Shown piece by piece: positions 17,203-24,838 of a stretch of DNA of 64,000 nucleotides (position 1 is the stretch's first letter; the number at the start of each line of letters is the position of its first letter). Source of the stretch: Rhodobacteraceae bacterium S2214. Its GTDB lineage: Bacteria > Pseudomonadota > Alphaproteobacteria > Rhodobacterales > Rhodobacteraceae. The DNA lies in contig CP081161.1 in NCBI GenBank assembly GCA_025141675.1, positions 1,586,001-1,650,000 of the forward strand, in the 5' to 3' direction. The translations under genes and the position numbers were made by a program. The notes beneath the pieces are model-generated. The model saw only the letters and a list, made by a program, of their open reading frames with translations. It did no database searches and was not told the origin of the DNA.

Positions 17203-18165
17203 CTATGAGCGGATGTCGTCCACATCGTTTTTTTCCCCTAGAATCTCTGCTGTTTCATCACCGTTAAGTACAGCAAGCTGACTAAGAACAGCGTCACCGT
17301 CTGCTTCGGCATGCGACGAAACCAAGTTCAACCTGGAAAGCGCCATGTCGCGGACGTCTTTATCCATGTCTGTACGCCAGACCGCCCAGACAGGGTAGGG
17401 GAAGCGAGGGGCATCGGCGACAAGATGCAAATCGCCGCTGTCGAGATACTTTTTGACGTAGCGCGCCGGTAGGTAAGCTGCGGCTTGGCGGTTGATGACG
17501 TATTCCGCAACCATCGCCCCCAGCGAAAACGTAAGCCCTGGATTCGTTAGATCAGGCAGTGCGATGGCATGGGCTCCGATAAATTCCGGGCCCCAATCGA
17601 CGAACACATATCGCCCGGTCAGTCCGTCGCATGTCGCGCCTTTCCACGACGCGACGAGCACGAGTTCTTCTTCCAGCACCATATCGGCGGATAATCCGGG
17701 TCTAAGTTGCGGGGTATAGAGCAGGCCGATCTGCGTGATCCCTTCGATCAGGAACCGCGTGAGTCGATCTGGCATCCCAAGTTCCGCCCTGATGTTGAGA
17801 TCCGGCATCGCCGATTGCATTTGGTCGATCCACCGAAACCCCAGCCGTGGCCAAAGCGAATACTGTGCCCCGATGGAAATGCTGCGCGTGAACCCTTCGG
17901 GTATTGCGACTTGCTGGCGCGCTTCTTCCCAGACCCGTATCATCGACAAAGCGTAACGTTCGAATTCACGCCCCGCTGGCGTTAGTTCTGCACCGGCTTT
18001 GGATCGCGTAAACAGCGGTTTGCCAAGCGAATCTTCAAGACGTTGAACACGCAAAGACACTGCAGATTGGGTGACAAATAGTCGGTCCGACGCCGACACG
18101 AACGAACCAGTTGCAGCAACTTCGAGAAAGGTTTTGAGCAGCGTAATATCCATGATCGCGAGCAT
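17203..18165 (-). CDS. LysR-family transcriptional regulator
   Basis: 320 aa. N-terminal winged helix: TLLKTFLEVAATGSFVSASDRLFVTQSAVSLRVQRLEDSLGKPLFTRSKAGAELTPAG. The effector-binding domain (about 95-300) is less conserved. Translation may begin at 18153 (MDITLL) instead of 18165; neither has a strong ribosome-binding site. It is divergent from mmcB. The target genes and ligand cannot be told from sequence. Confidence 0.9.
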   Translation of the reverse strand: MLAIMDITLLKTFLEVAATGSFVSASDRLFVTQSAVSLRVQRLEDSLGKPLFTRSKAGAELTPAGREFERYALSMIRVWEEARQQVAIPEGFTRSISIGAQYSLWPRLGFRWIDQMQSAMPDLNIRAELGMPDRLTRFLIEGITQIGLLYTPQLRPGLSADMVLEEELVLVASWKGATCDGLTGRYVFVDWGPEFIGAHAIALPDLTNPGLTFSLGAMVAEYVINRQAAAYLPARYVKKYLDSGDLHLVADAPRFPYPVWAVWRTDMDKDVRDMALSRLNLVSSHAEADGDAVLSQLAVLNGDETAEILGEKNDVDDIRS

Positions 18166-18254
18166 GAGTGTTCTTCATGATTGGCGCAAATGATATTTGA
18201 AACTGGCATGTGAATTCGTCAAAACGGGCGTTCGTCGACTCAGTCTTGATTTTT

Positions 18255-18269
18255 GTTCACCTATTGTTC
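18255..18269 (+). promoter_or_regulatory. LexA box (SOS box) of mmcB
   Basis: GTTC-ACCTATT-GTTC, a perfect match to the alphaproteobacterial LexA box GTTC-N7-GTTC, 11 bp before the mmcB start codon. Confidence 0.85.
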
Positions 18270-18280
18270 ATGTTTGAGGC

Positions 18281-18751
18281 ATGTATGATGAAGCCTCCCA
18301 AACACCGCTGATGCCCGGTCAATTGCTAGCCCGTGGGGTCAGCCGCCATATGCGAAGCCATGATTTTGTAAGCGTGGAAGAACTAGTGCCGACCAGCGGT
18401 CTGCGTGTTGACGTTATGGCGCTTGGCCCGAAAGGCGAAATTTGGATCATCGAATGCAAATCATCCCGTGCTGATTTTCAATCCGACCACAAATGGGAAG
18501 GATATCTGCCGTGGTGTGATCGATTCTTTTGGGCCGTCGATACCGATTTCCCAACAGAGCTGTTGCCAGACGACACTGGGCTCATCATCGCAGATGGGTA
18601 TGACGCCGAAATCATCCGGATGAGCCCGGAAACCAAGCTGGCACCGGCCCGTCGAAAAGTCATGATCCAGAAATTTGCACGACATGCCGCCGTGCGGGCG
18701 CAAGCCGCGCGTGATCCGGGGCTTGCGTTACCGGGTGCTATGCGCGGCTAG
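18281..18751 (+). CDS. mmcB: MmcB-family DNA repair protein
   Basis: 156 aa. The family pattern is clear: LLARGVSRHMRSHDFVSVEELVP, then a PD-(D/E)XK-like core RVDVMALGPKGEIWIIECKSSRADFQSDHKWEGYLPWCDRFFWAV. MmcB is an SOS-induced protein of Caulobacter needed for resistance to mitomycin C and other damage. A perfect LexA box lies just upstream, which agrees with that role. It is monocistronic and convergent with the DUF6324-like gene. Confidence 0.9.
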   Translation: MYDEASQTPLMPGQLLARGVSRHMRSHDFVSVEELVPTSGLRVDVMALGPKGEIWIIECKSSRADFQSDHKWEGYLPWCDRFFWAVDTDFPTELLPDDTGLIIADGYDAEIIRMSPETKLAPARRKVMIQKFARHAAVRAQAARDPGLALPGAMRG

Positions 18752-18755
18752 GACG

Positions 18756-18947
18756 TTATTTTTTGCCGATCGCACGCGCAGCCATGGCTGCGGCTTTGAT
18801 TTCTTCGGCAATATCGTCCGCCTCGGATGGGTCAAAATCCATTGGAATTTCGATACCAGAGCCTTCAATGAACAGGCGCACCATCCCTTGATCGGTTGGG
18901 CCGATTTGCAGATTTGCTTCGATATTGCTCTCGTCATTGATACCCAT
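18756..18947 (-). CDS. Small conserved protein, DUF6324-like
   Basis: 63 aa from the ATG at 18947, with GGGAC-rich ribosome-binding sequence upstream (GGAGGGACCCCC on the minus strand). Sequence: NLQIGPTDQGMVRLFIEGSG, then EIPMDFDPSEADDIAEEI and a helical AAAMAARA end. I recall a small roseobacter family of this pattern (DUF6324). Function is unknown. The frame upstream of 18947 does not look coding. Confidence 0.75.
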   Translation of the reverse strand: MGINDESNIEANLQIGPTDQGMVRLFIEGSGIEIPMDFDPSEADDIAEEIKAAAMAARAIGKK

Positions 18948-19052
18948 GGGGGTCCCTCCATTTGCGTGTGTGTGACGTAGCCTGCCTTGATGCAATTTGG
19001 CAAGACTGGACCCCTTGCAATCGCCGTAGACCCACGTTAAATCCCCCCCAGT

Positions 19053-19129
19053 GCCGCCTTAGCTCAGTAGGTTAGAGCGCTTGATTGTGGATCAAGAGGT
19101 CCCTGGTTCGAGACCAGGAGGTGGTACCA
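19053..19129 (+). tRNA. tRNA-His (GTG)
   Basis: Full cloverleaf of 77 nt with encoded CCA. Acceptor GCCGCCT pairs with AGGTGGT, anticodon stem CTTGA/TCAAG with loop TTGTGGA (anticodon GTG), T arm CCTGG-TTCGAGA-CCAGG. Base -1 is T, not G, and the discriminator base is A73, as reported for a group of Alphaproteobacteria whose tRNA-His lacks G-1. Confidence 0.97.
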
Positions 19130-19183
19130 TTACCCCATTTTTGGCAATGCGTATGCGCCACGTGTAGACGTGAGGCGAATGTA

Positions 19184-20236
19184 TTAGGCTGCGGAAAAAC
19201 CAACGATAAGTTGACGTAGGCCCAATGCGGCCCCTGCAAAAATGGCGGCGAAGGTAACAGGCGCGCTGAATGACAGGATCGAAAAGGCGGATAGGCCTTG
19301 CCCGATGCTGCACCCTATAGCCACGACGGCCCCCACGCCCATCATCGTTGCGCCAAATATTTGACGGCGCAATTCGCGGGGATCTTCACAGGCTTCCCAC
19401 CGGAAATGGCCCTTCATCAGGCTACCGATGAACGCGCCAACCCAGACACCTACGACGGACCCGATACCAAACGACAGGCTTTGGCCCGATGCAGTCATTC
19501 CATAAAGCATCGTTTCACCGATCGGCACGGAAAAGGTATGCGAAACAATTGCCAGATCGTCAAAACCGGTACGGTTGATAAAGCTCATGCCGGCCCAAGC
19601 GGACGCGACTGCAAGCGCGATAACGATGCTCCAGAAGATGTTCATGCGATCCGCACGAAAGGCCTGATTTGACAGGGCAAAGGCCACGGCTGCCACGCCA
19701 ATGATGACGCCGATCAGAGGTATCGAAATGCCTGTTGCCGCCCCGATCAAATGGGCAATGCCATTTGGCGCGGCTGCGGTTTCAGGTGCGGGGAAAAGGT
19801 ACACGCGTATCCATGCCAGTGGTCCCGATAATGTCGCAAACGCAGCAAGCCCCATGACGACAACAATCACGAACGACCGCAGATCACCGCCACCAAGACG
19901 GGCGAGGGCTGTAAAACCACAGTTGCCCGCAAGCGCCATGCCGTAACCGAACAATAGCCCACCTGCGATGCTTGCAACGGGGGACCACGTCTGCCCGACA
20001 TAAAAAGATGCTGCCGGATCGAACAGGCCTGCAGCCATCAATCCAAAACTGCCGATAATTGCGAAACCGATTGCTGCAATCCAGATGCGCAGGCGCGAAT
20101 CGTTGCCGCCGTACAGTACGTCTTCGATGGCCCCAAGCGTACAAAAGCGGCCCAAACGGGCAGCGAGCCCTAGCAAAACACCACCAAACAGGCCGACAAC
20201 CGCGGCCATATTTGCATCCCCCCATGCGTCAAGCAT
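19184..20236 (-). CDS. YeeE/YedE-family sulfur-compound transporter (left of sox)
   Basis: 350-aa integral membrane protein with about ten hydrophobic segments and the paired repeat architecture of the YeeE/YedE (DUF395) family. Conserved cysteine contexts are ARLGRFCTLGAIEDV, ALAGNCGFTALARLGGGDLR and VVAIGCSIGQGLSAFS. Family members import thiosulfate or related sulfur compounds (E. coli YeeE). It lies next to soxR on the same strand, and a second family member flanks the other side of the island, so a role in supplying or exporting sulfur intermediates is likely. Confidence 0.9.
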   Translation of the reverse strand: MLDAWGDANMAAVVGLFGGVLLGLAARLGRFCTLGAIEDVLYGGNDSRLRIWIAAIGFAIIGSFGLMAAGLFDPAASFYVGQTWSPVASIAGGLLFGYGMALAGNCGFTALARLGGGDLRSFVIVVVMGLAAFATLSGPLAWIRVYLFPAPETAAAPNGIAHLIGAATGISIPLIGVIIGVAAVAFALSNQAFRADRMNIFWSIVIALAVASAWAGMSFINRTGFDDLAIVSHTFSVPIGETMLYGMTASGQSLSFGIGSVVGVWVGAFIGSLMKGHFRWEACEDPRELRRQIFGATMMGVGAVVAIGCSIGQGLSAFSILSFSAPVTFAAIFAGAALGLRQLIVGFSAA

Positions 20237-20290
20237 CGGTTTCCTCCCTGATCATCTAATTGCACCGCCAGCTCCCATTGGCGGACACAG

Positions 20291-20683
20291 TTAGTCTTTG
20301 TTGCAAAACAGCTCGTACACCAGTCCGAGAACCCTGCGGGATCGTTCGTCTGATAGGCTATAATAAATCGTCTTGCCTTCGCGGCGCGGCGTCACCAGTC
20401 CTTCGAGGCGTAAACGCCCAAGCTGTTGTGACACGGCTGCCTGTCGGGCAGATAGCAACTCTTCGAGTTCTGTGACCGATTTCTCGCCTGTTGCGAGGTG
20501 GCACAGAATCATCAATCGACCTTCGTGGCTGATTGCCTTCAGGTAATTTGTCGCGGTGGTGGCATTATCCATCATCCGATCCAGTTCTTCTGGATCCATG
20601 TCTGGATGAAACACGGGGAGGGTCATATTGGGATCAGTCTGCCTTGCCGATTGCGATTGAAACTTCCTATAGAAATTCCCCAT
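20291..20683 (-). CDS. soxR: SoxR, ArsR-type sulfur-responsive repressor
   Basis: 130 aa. The winged helix reads NYLKAISHEGRLMILCHLATGEKSVTELEELLSARQAAVSQQLGRLRLEGLVTPRREGKTIYYSL. Two cysteines, in LMILCHL and near the C-terminus in ELFCNKD, match the thiol pair that senses sulfane sulfur in SoxR/BigR/SqrR regulators. The start is uncertain: 20683 (with GGAAGG upstream) or 20626 (MTLPVFHP). It probably represses the divergent sox operons and itself; candidate operators are listed separately. Confidence 0.92.
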   Translation of the reverse strand: MGNFYRKFQSQSARQTDPNMTLPVFHPDMDPEELDRMMDNATTATNYLKAISHEGRLMILCHLATGEKSVTELEELLSARQAAVSQQLGRLRLEGLVTPRREGKTIYYSLSDERSRRVLGLVYELFCNKD

Positions 20684-20745
20684 CCGATCAAGCCTTCCGC
20701 CGGATCAAGCCGTCTAAGGCCGTCCCAACTGTGCCTTTACTGTTG

Positions 20746-21135
20746 TTATCCTTCGGGTTCGTCATAGGCGACCCCGTGTTGATCCATGAGTTGCCCTAGC
20801 AGTCCCCAAAAGAAATCGTCCCCAGGGTATCCTTCGAGACGCCCGAGTTCTGCACCGTCGTCGAGTAAGATAAATGTCGGTGTGAAGTTCACGCGCCGCG
20901 CAAGCGCGATGTCGTCTGGCAAGGGTTGCGAGATGTCAACGCGCCGCAACGGGGCTGCGCGTCCTTCGCCCGTCTTGGGATAGATGTGGCCGACTTCGTC
21001 ATTCCAGCGCGCACACCAAATACAACCGGGTTCTTCGGCCATCATCAGGACGACGTCGGCGCGGGTGATTTGTGGGCTGCCAATACAGGTTGCCACAATC
21101 AAGGCGCGAAAGAGGATAGCCAAACGCTTATACAT
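20746..21135 (-). CDS. soxS: SoxS, periplasmic thioredoxin-like protein
   Basis: 129 aa with a signal peptide (LAILFRALIVATCIGSPQITRA) and a thioredoxin-type motif EEPGCIWCARW (CxxC), followed by cis-Pro in NFTPTFILLDDG. In Paracoccus SoxS keeps the SoxYZ carrier in its active reduced form. It is in line with soxR (62 bp apart) and divergent from soxV. Confidence 0.9.
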   Translation of the reverse strand: MYKRLAILFRALIVATCIGSPQITRADVVLMMAEEPGCIWCARWNDEVGHIYPKTGEGRAAPLRRVDISQPLPDDIALARRVNFTPTFILLDDGAELGRLEGYPGDDFFWGLLGQLMDQHGVAYDEPEG

Positions 21136-21156
21136 TCAATAATCTTAATATGAATG
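21133..21156. promoter_or_regulatory. Candidate SoxR operator between soxS and soxV
   Basis: CATTCA (21133-21138) and TGAATG (21151-21156) form an inverted repeat with a 12-bp spacer. The left half also reads ATTC-N8-TAAT, one base from the ATTC-N8-GAAT consensus of SqrR/BigR repressors. The same CATTCA-N12-TGAATG layout occurs upstream of soxB. Confidence 0.6.
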
Positions 21157-21179
21157 ACGCCGTTCGACAAGGACACTTA

Positions 21180-21917
21180 ATGCTAGATGTAACATTCTTG
21201 GGCGCTGCAATGGCGGGCCTGCTATCGTTCTTTACGCCGTGCGTGTTACCGATGGTGCCGTTTTACCTGTGCTACATGGCTGGTTTGTCGATGAACGAAC
21301 TGCGCGATGACATTGATATTACGGCAGGTGCCCAGCGTCGTTTGATCATCTCTGCCATCTTCTTTGCGTTGGGTGTGACGACGATTTTTGTGCTGTTGGG
21401 CATGGGGGCAACCGCACTTGGGCAGGTGTTTGGGGCTTGGCGCGATGCATTGACCTATGCAGCGGCGGGTTTGCTTTTCATGTTTGGATTGCACTTTCTC
21501 GGCGTCGTCCGCATCCCGTTGCTTTACCGCGAGGCCAAGATCGAAAGCACGGCAGAGCCGACGACTATCATCGGTGCATACCTGATGGGGCTCGCGTTTG
21601 GTTTTGGCTGGACGCCCTGCGTTGGTCCGGCATTGGCCGCGATTTTGATGGTCGCAAGCGGTATGGGCGATGTGTGGCGGGGTGGGCTGCTGCTGTTTGT
21701 TTATGGTCTCGCGATGACGGCGCCATTTATCATTGCGGCATTGTTTGCGCGGCCATTCTTGGGCTGGGTGCAGCGTAACCGCAAATACATGGTCCACGTG
21801 GAAAAAGTGATGGGCGCGATGTTGATCCTTTTCGCGATCCTGATTGCCACCAATTCGGTCAACTACATTGCCCAATGGATGATCAACGTCTTTCCGGCAT
21901 TTACGAACTTTGGATAG
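21180..21917 (+). CDS. soxV: SoxV, CcdA/DsbD-type membrane thiol transporter
   Basis: 245 aa with six hydrophobic segments. The conserved cysteines appear as FFTPCVLPMVPFYLCYMAG and FGWTPCVGPALAA. It carries reductant across the membrane to SoxW and SoxS/SoxYZ. I chose 21180 because AAGGA (21169-21173) lies 7 bp before that ATG and the earlier ATG (21150) would put the start inside the putative operator. It heads soxVWXYZA. Confidence 0.93.
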   Translation: MLDVTFLGAAMAGLLSFFTPCVLPMVPFYLCYMAGLSMNELRDDIDITAGAQRRLIISAIFFALGVTTIFVLLGMGATALGQVFGAWRDALTYAAAGLLFMFGLHFLGVVRIPLLYREAKIESTAEPTTIIGAYLMGLAFGFGWTPCVGPALAAILMVASGMGDVWRGGLLLFVYGLAMTAPFIIAALFARPFLGWVQRNRKYMVHVEKVMGAMLILFAILIATNSVNYIAQWMINVFPAFTNFG

Positions 21918-21926
21918 GGGAACACT

Positions 21927-22496
21927 ATGTTTTTACGTCACATTCTAAGCTTTGCCTTCGCGGTTTCAGCGCTACCCGCGCTGGCGGTCACCTTAGGCGA
22001 CGATGGTTTGCACAAGACGGATTGGATGCGCGAAACCTTCCTAGATTTGCGCGAAGATCTGGAAGAGGCGAACGCCGAAGGCAAGCGTTTGATGGTCATG
22101 ATCGAACAGCGCGGATGCATCTATTGCACGAAAATGCACGAAGAAGTTTTCCCAGATCCAGAGGTTACGGCCACCATCGAAGACGCGTTTTTTGTGGTCC
22201 AATTGAACCTGTATGGCGACCGCGAAGTTGTGGATTTCGACGGGGTGGCGATGTCCGAAAAGGACCTCGCGCGGCGGTGGAATGCCATGTTCACGCCGAT
22301 GGTGATGTTCTTTCCGTCAGAGGTCCCAGTAGGGGTGCAAGGTAACGTGGCAGCGGTCGCGACAATGCCAGGTGCATTTGGCCGTGGAACCACGTTGGAT
22401 ATGCTCACTTGGGTGCGGGACGAAGGGTATTTAGGCGATGAAGCCTTTCAACGATATCACGCACGGATGATCGAAGAACGCTCTGCGGCCCAATAA
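21927..22496 (+). CDS. soxW: SoxW, periplasmic thioredoxin
   Basis: 189 aa with a signal peptide (ILSFAFAVSALPALA) and a thioredoxin fold carrying EQRGCIYCTKMHEEVF (CxxC) and NAMFTPMVMFF (cis-Pro). It is the partner of SoxV in Paracoccus. It lies 9 bp downstream of soxV. Compared with SoxS the domain is larger and has a longer C-terminal helix. Confidence 0.9.
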   Translation: MFLRHILSFAFAVSALPALAVTLGDDGLHKTDWMRETFLDLREDLEEANAEGKRLMVMIEQRGCIYCTKMHEEVFPDPEVTATIEDAFFVVQLNLYGDREVVDFDGVAMSEKDLARRWNAMFTPMVMFFPSEVPVGVQGNVAAVATMPGAFGRGTTLDMLTWVRDEGYLGDEAFQRYHARMIEERSAAQ

Positions 22497-22518
22497 AATA
22501 AGGGTCACAAATCAAAAC

Positions 22519-22534
22519 ATTCAAATAATTGATT
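22519..22534. promoter_or_regulatory. Candidate SoxR operator between soxW and soxX
   Basis: ATTC-AAATAATT-GATT, one base from ATTC-N8-GAAT, in an AT-rich 107-bp gap between soxW and soxX. In Paracoccus and Pseudaminobacter SoxR is known to bind the soxW-soxX region. Confidence 0.5.
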
Positions 22535-22603
22535 TTGTTGTTGCGAGAATCCTTTTCGGTGGTCTACGGTATACATCAAGATTTTGTGATCCAGGGAGGG
22601 ACC

Positions 22604-23077
22604 ATGAAGCAGATCGTTTGTATCGGCTTAAGCGTCGTGCTTGCCACGTCGGCCATTGCTGAAAATGTAGCCCCAGATGATGTCGTTTACGGCGAATACG
22701 GTGATGTCACCGCGTCGCTGAGCGGGACAGCGGGAGACCCCGCAGCGGGTCGCGAAATTATGATTGCGCGGGGCAAGGGCAATTGCATTGCTTGCCATGC
22801 CGTCACCGAACTGATGGATCAACCGTTCCACGGTGAAGTTGGCCCAATGCTGGACGGGGCTGGTGATCGGTGGACCGCCGCAGAACTGCGCGGTTTGGTG
22901 GCCAACGCGAAGATGACGTTCGAAGGCACGGTCATGCCAGCCTTCTACAAAACCAGTGGCTTTAACCGCCCGGGTGATGCGTACACAGGCAAAGCAGCCG
23001 AAGGTGAACTTTCACCGCTGCTGACCGCCCAAGAAATCGAAGATGTTGTGGCGTATCTGCAAACTCTTACCGAGTGA
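22604..23077 (+). CDS. soxX: SoxX, monohaem cytochrome c of the SoxAX complex
   Basis: 157 aa from 22604, preceded by GGGAGGGACC. Signal peptide KQIVCIGLSVVLATSAIA. One haem site CIACH (about 61-65); the distal methionine is probably in the KMTFEGTVMPAFY segment. With SoxA it attaches thiosulfate to the SoxY cysteine in the periplasm. The upstream in-frame ATG at 22529 lacks a signal sequence and was not used. Confidence 0.94.
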   Translation: MKQIVCIGLSVVLATSAIAENVAPDDVVYGEYGDVTASLSGTAGDPAAGREIMIARGKGNCIACHAVTELMDQPFHGEVGPMLDGAGDRWTAAELRGLVANAKMTFEGTVMPAFYKTSGFNRPGDAYTGKAAEGELSPLLTAQEIEDVVAYLQTLTE

Positions 23078-23104
23078 TCAGAGCCAAATTTGCGAGGAAA
23101 AACA

Positions 23105-23521
23105 ATGAAACTGACGCGTAGAGACACGCTGATGCTGGGTTTGGGGACCGCTGTTGCAGCGATGATCCCGATGCAAGCATCTGCTGCCGTGGACGAGGCG
23201 ATTGCAGCCTTTACCGGTGGCGCTGAAATGGGCAGCGAGGGCATCACACTGATCGCCCCCGAGATTGCCGAAAACGGGAACACTGTTCCTATCGAAGTTG
23301 ACGCACCGGGCGCTGAGGCGATTCTGATCCTTGCTGCTGGCAACCCGACACCGGGTGTCGCGGAAATGCGTTTTGGTCCATTGGCTGCGGCCCAGTCCGG
23401 TTCCACACGGATCCGCCTTGCTGGCACACAAGATGTGATCGCGATTGCGAAGATGCCTGACGGGACATTCGTGCGCGCCAGCCAAGAAGTAAAAGTGACC
23501 ATCGGCGGCTGCGGCGGCTAA
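23105..23521 (+). CDS. soxY: SoxY, sulfur-carrier subunit
   Basis: 138 aa from 23105. The twin-arginine signal is LTRRDTLMLGLGTAVAAMIP. The last residues are IGGCGG, the swinging-arm GGCGG motif whose cysteine carries the sulfur substrate. It forms SoxYZ with the next gene and, lacking a signal itself, SoxZ is co-exported by Tat. The soxXYZAB order is the canonical one. Confidence 0.96.
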   Translation: MKLTRRDTLMLGLGTAVAAMIPMQASAAVDEAIAAFTGGAEMGSEGITLIAPEIAENGNTVPIEVDAPGAEAILILAAGNPTPGVAEMRFGPLAAAQSGSTRIRLAGTQDVIAIAKMPDGTFVRASQEVKVTIGGCGG

Positions 23522-23536
23522 GGGAAGGAACAAGTC

Positions 23537-23866
23537 ATGGCAGATAATGTAAAACCCCGCGTCCGCGTTCCACGCGAAGCATCAGCCGGTGAAGTCATCA
23601 CCATCAAAACGCTGATCAGCCACAAAATGGAATCCGGTCAGCGCAAAGACGACGATGGCAACACGATCCCACGGTCCATCATCAACCGCTTCACCTGTGA
23701 ATTTAATGGTGAAAGCGTTGTGGATGTAACGCTTGAACCTGCGATTTCGACGAATCCGTTCTTCGAATTCCAGTCGGTTGTGCCAGAAACAGGCACCTTC
23801 GTGTTCACATGGTACGACGACGATGGCGACGTCTACACCGAAAGCAAAGACATCGCAGTATCGTAA
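23537..23866 (+). CDS. soxZ: SoxZ, SoxY partner subunit
   Basis: 109 aa, Ig-like beta-sandwich protein without a signal peptide: VRVPREASAGEVITIKTLISHKMESGQRKD, RSIINRFTCEFNGESVVDV, NPFFEFQSVVPETGTFVFTWYDDDGD. It forms the SoxYZ heterodimer. It starts 15 bp after soxY, with AGGGAAGGA before the ATG. Confidence 0.96.
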   Translation: MADNVKPRVRVPREASAGEVITIKTLISHKMESGQRKDDDGNTIPRSIINRFTCEFNGESVVDVTLEPAISTNPFFEFQSVVPETGTFVFTWYDDDGDVYTESKDIAVS

Positions 23867-23897
23867 TGCAGTCGTGCGGTCAGGGAGGGCCTAGCGT

Positions 23898-24737
23898 ATG
23901 AACAAGTTCCTAAAAACAACGGCACTGGTCACTTTGGCCGCCGGAGCGGCGCAGGCCGATGAAGAGGCAAATCTTGTCGTGAATGGCGAGATTGAAATCA
24001 CAGTACGGGCAGACGCGCCTGCGCATATCGATGGCCTCAGCGAGGTTCTGTCAGGCTGGGTGTTCCGGTCTGACGAAACCCAAGCGTTCCAAATGGACGA
24101 CTTTGAAAATCCGGGGATGATCTTTGTGGATGACGCGATTGATGCGTTTAACACAGTCGAAGGGTCCGAAGAAAAGTCGTGCGCAAGCTGTCATGAAAAT
24201 CCTGAATCGCTTGCTGGTGCGCGGGCCGTTTATCCAAAATGGAATGACGAAGCCGAAGAAGTGCGGACGATGGCGATGCAGATCAACGGCTGCCGGACCG
24301 AACAAATGGGTGCCGAAGAATGGGCCTACGACAAGACTGACATGCTGAACATGGAAGCTTTGATGGCGTCTGTTTCGCGTGGTTTGCCGATCAACGTTGC
24401 AATCGACGGTCCAGTTGAAGCAACTTATCTGCGCGGTGAAGAACTGTATTACGAACGCACCGGTCAGCTTGATCTGTCTTGTGCCAGTTGCCACGAAGAT
24501 AACTACGGCAACTACATTCGTGCCGATCACCTGAGCCAAGGCCAGATCAACGGGTTCCCGACATACCGCCTGAAAAACGCAAAACTGAACGGCGTGCATT
24601 CGCGGTTCCGTGGCTGTGTGCGTGACACGCGTGCGGAAACATATGCCGTCGGCTCTGACGAATTTGTAGCTCTTGAATTGTATCTCGCATCCCGCGGGAA
24701 CGGTCTGTCGGTCGAAGGGCCGTCTGTCCGGAACTAA
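23898..24737 (+). CDS. soxA: SoxA, dihaem cytochrome c of the SoxAX complex
   Basis: 279 aa with a signal peptide (FLKTTALVTLAAGAAQA). Two haem sites CASCH (about 95-99 and 195-199) place it in the two-haem SoxA class. The active-site cysteine that becomes a persulfide haem ligand is in RFRGCVRDTRAE (about C240). It catalyses oxidative coupling of thiosulfate to SoxY. A terminator follows, so soxVWXYZA ends here. Confidence 0.96.
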   Translation: MNKFLKTTALVTLAAGAAQADEEANLVVNGEIEITVRADAPAHIDGLSEVLSGWVFRSDETQAFQMDDFENPGMIFVDDAIDAFNTVEGSEEKSCASCHENPESLAGARAVYPKWNDEAEEVRTMAMQINGCRTEQMGAEEWAYDKTDMLNMEALMASVSRGLPINVAIDGPVEATYLRGEELYYERTGQLDLSCASCHEDNYGNYIRADHLSQGQINGFPTYRLKNAKLNGVHSRFRGCVRDTRAETYAVGSDEFVALELYLASRGNGLSVEGPSVRN

Positions 24738-24749
24738 GAACCTCACAAG

Positions 24750-24784
24750 CCCGTGCTCAGTTTTCTGAGTGCGGGTCTTTTTTT
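24750..24784 (+). terminator. Terminator after soxA
   Basis: CCCG..CTCAG/CTGAG..CGGG stem with a 2-nt internal loop and TTTT apical loop (24750-24775), followed by T8. It separates soxVWXYZA from soxB onward. Confidence 0.85.
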
Positions 24785-24790
24785 AGGATA

Positions 24791-24820
24791 AAACATTCAT
24801 GTTTTTGCATGTGAATGTTT
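24791..24820. promoter_or_regulatory. Candidate SoxR operator upstream of soxB
   Basis: AAACATTCA (24791-24799) and TGAATGTTT (24812-24820) form a perfect 9-bp inverted repeat with a 12-bp spacer, the same layout as the soxS/soxV site. It also contains ATTC-N8-GCAT. It ends 18 bp before the soxB ATG. Confidence 0.65.
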
Positions 24821-24838
24821 CGAACGAAAGCAAAGCTA

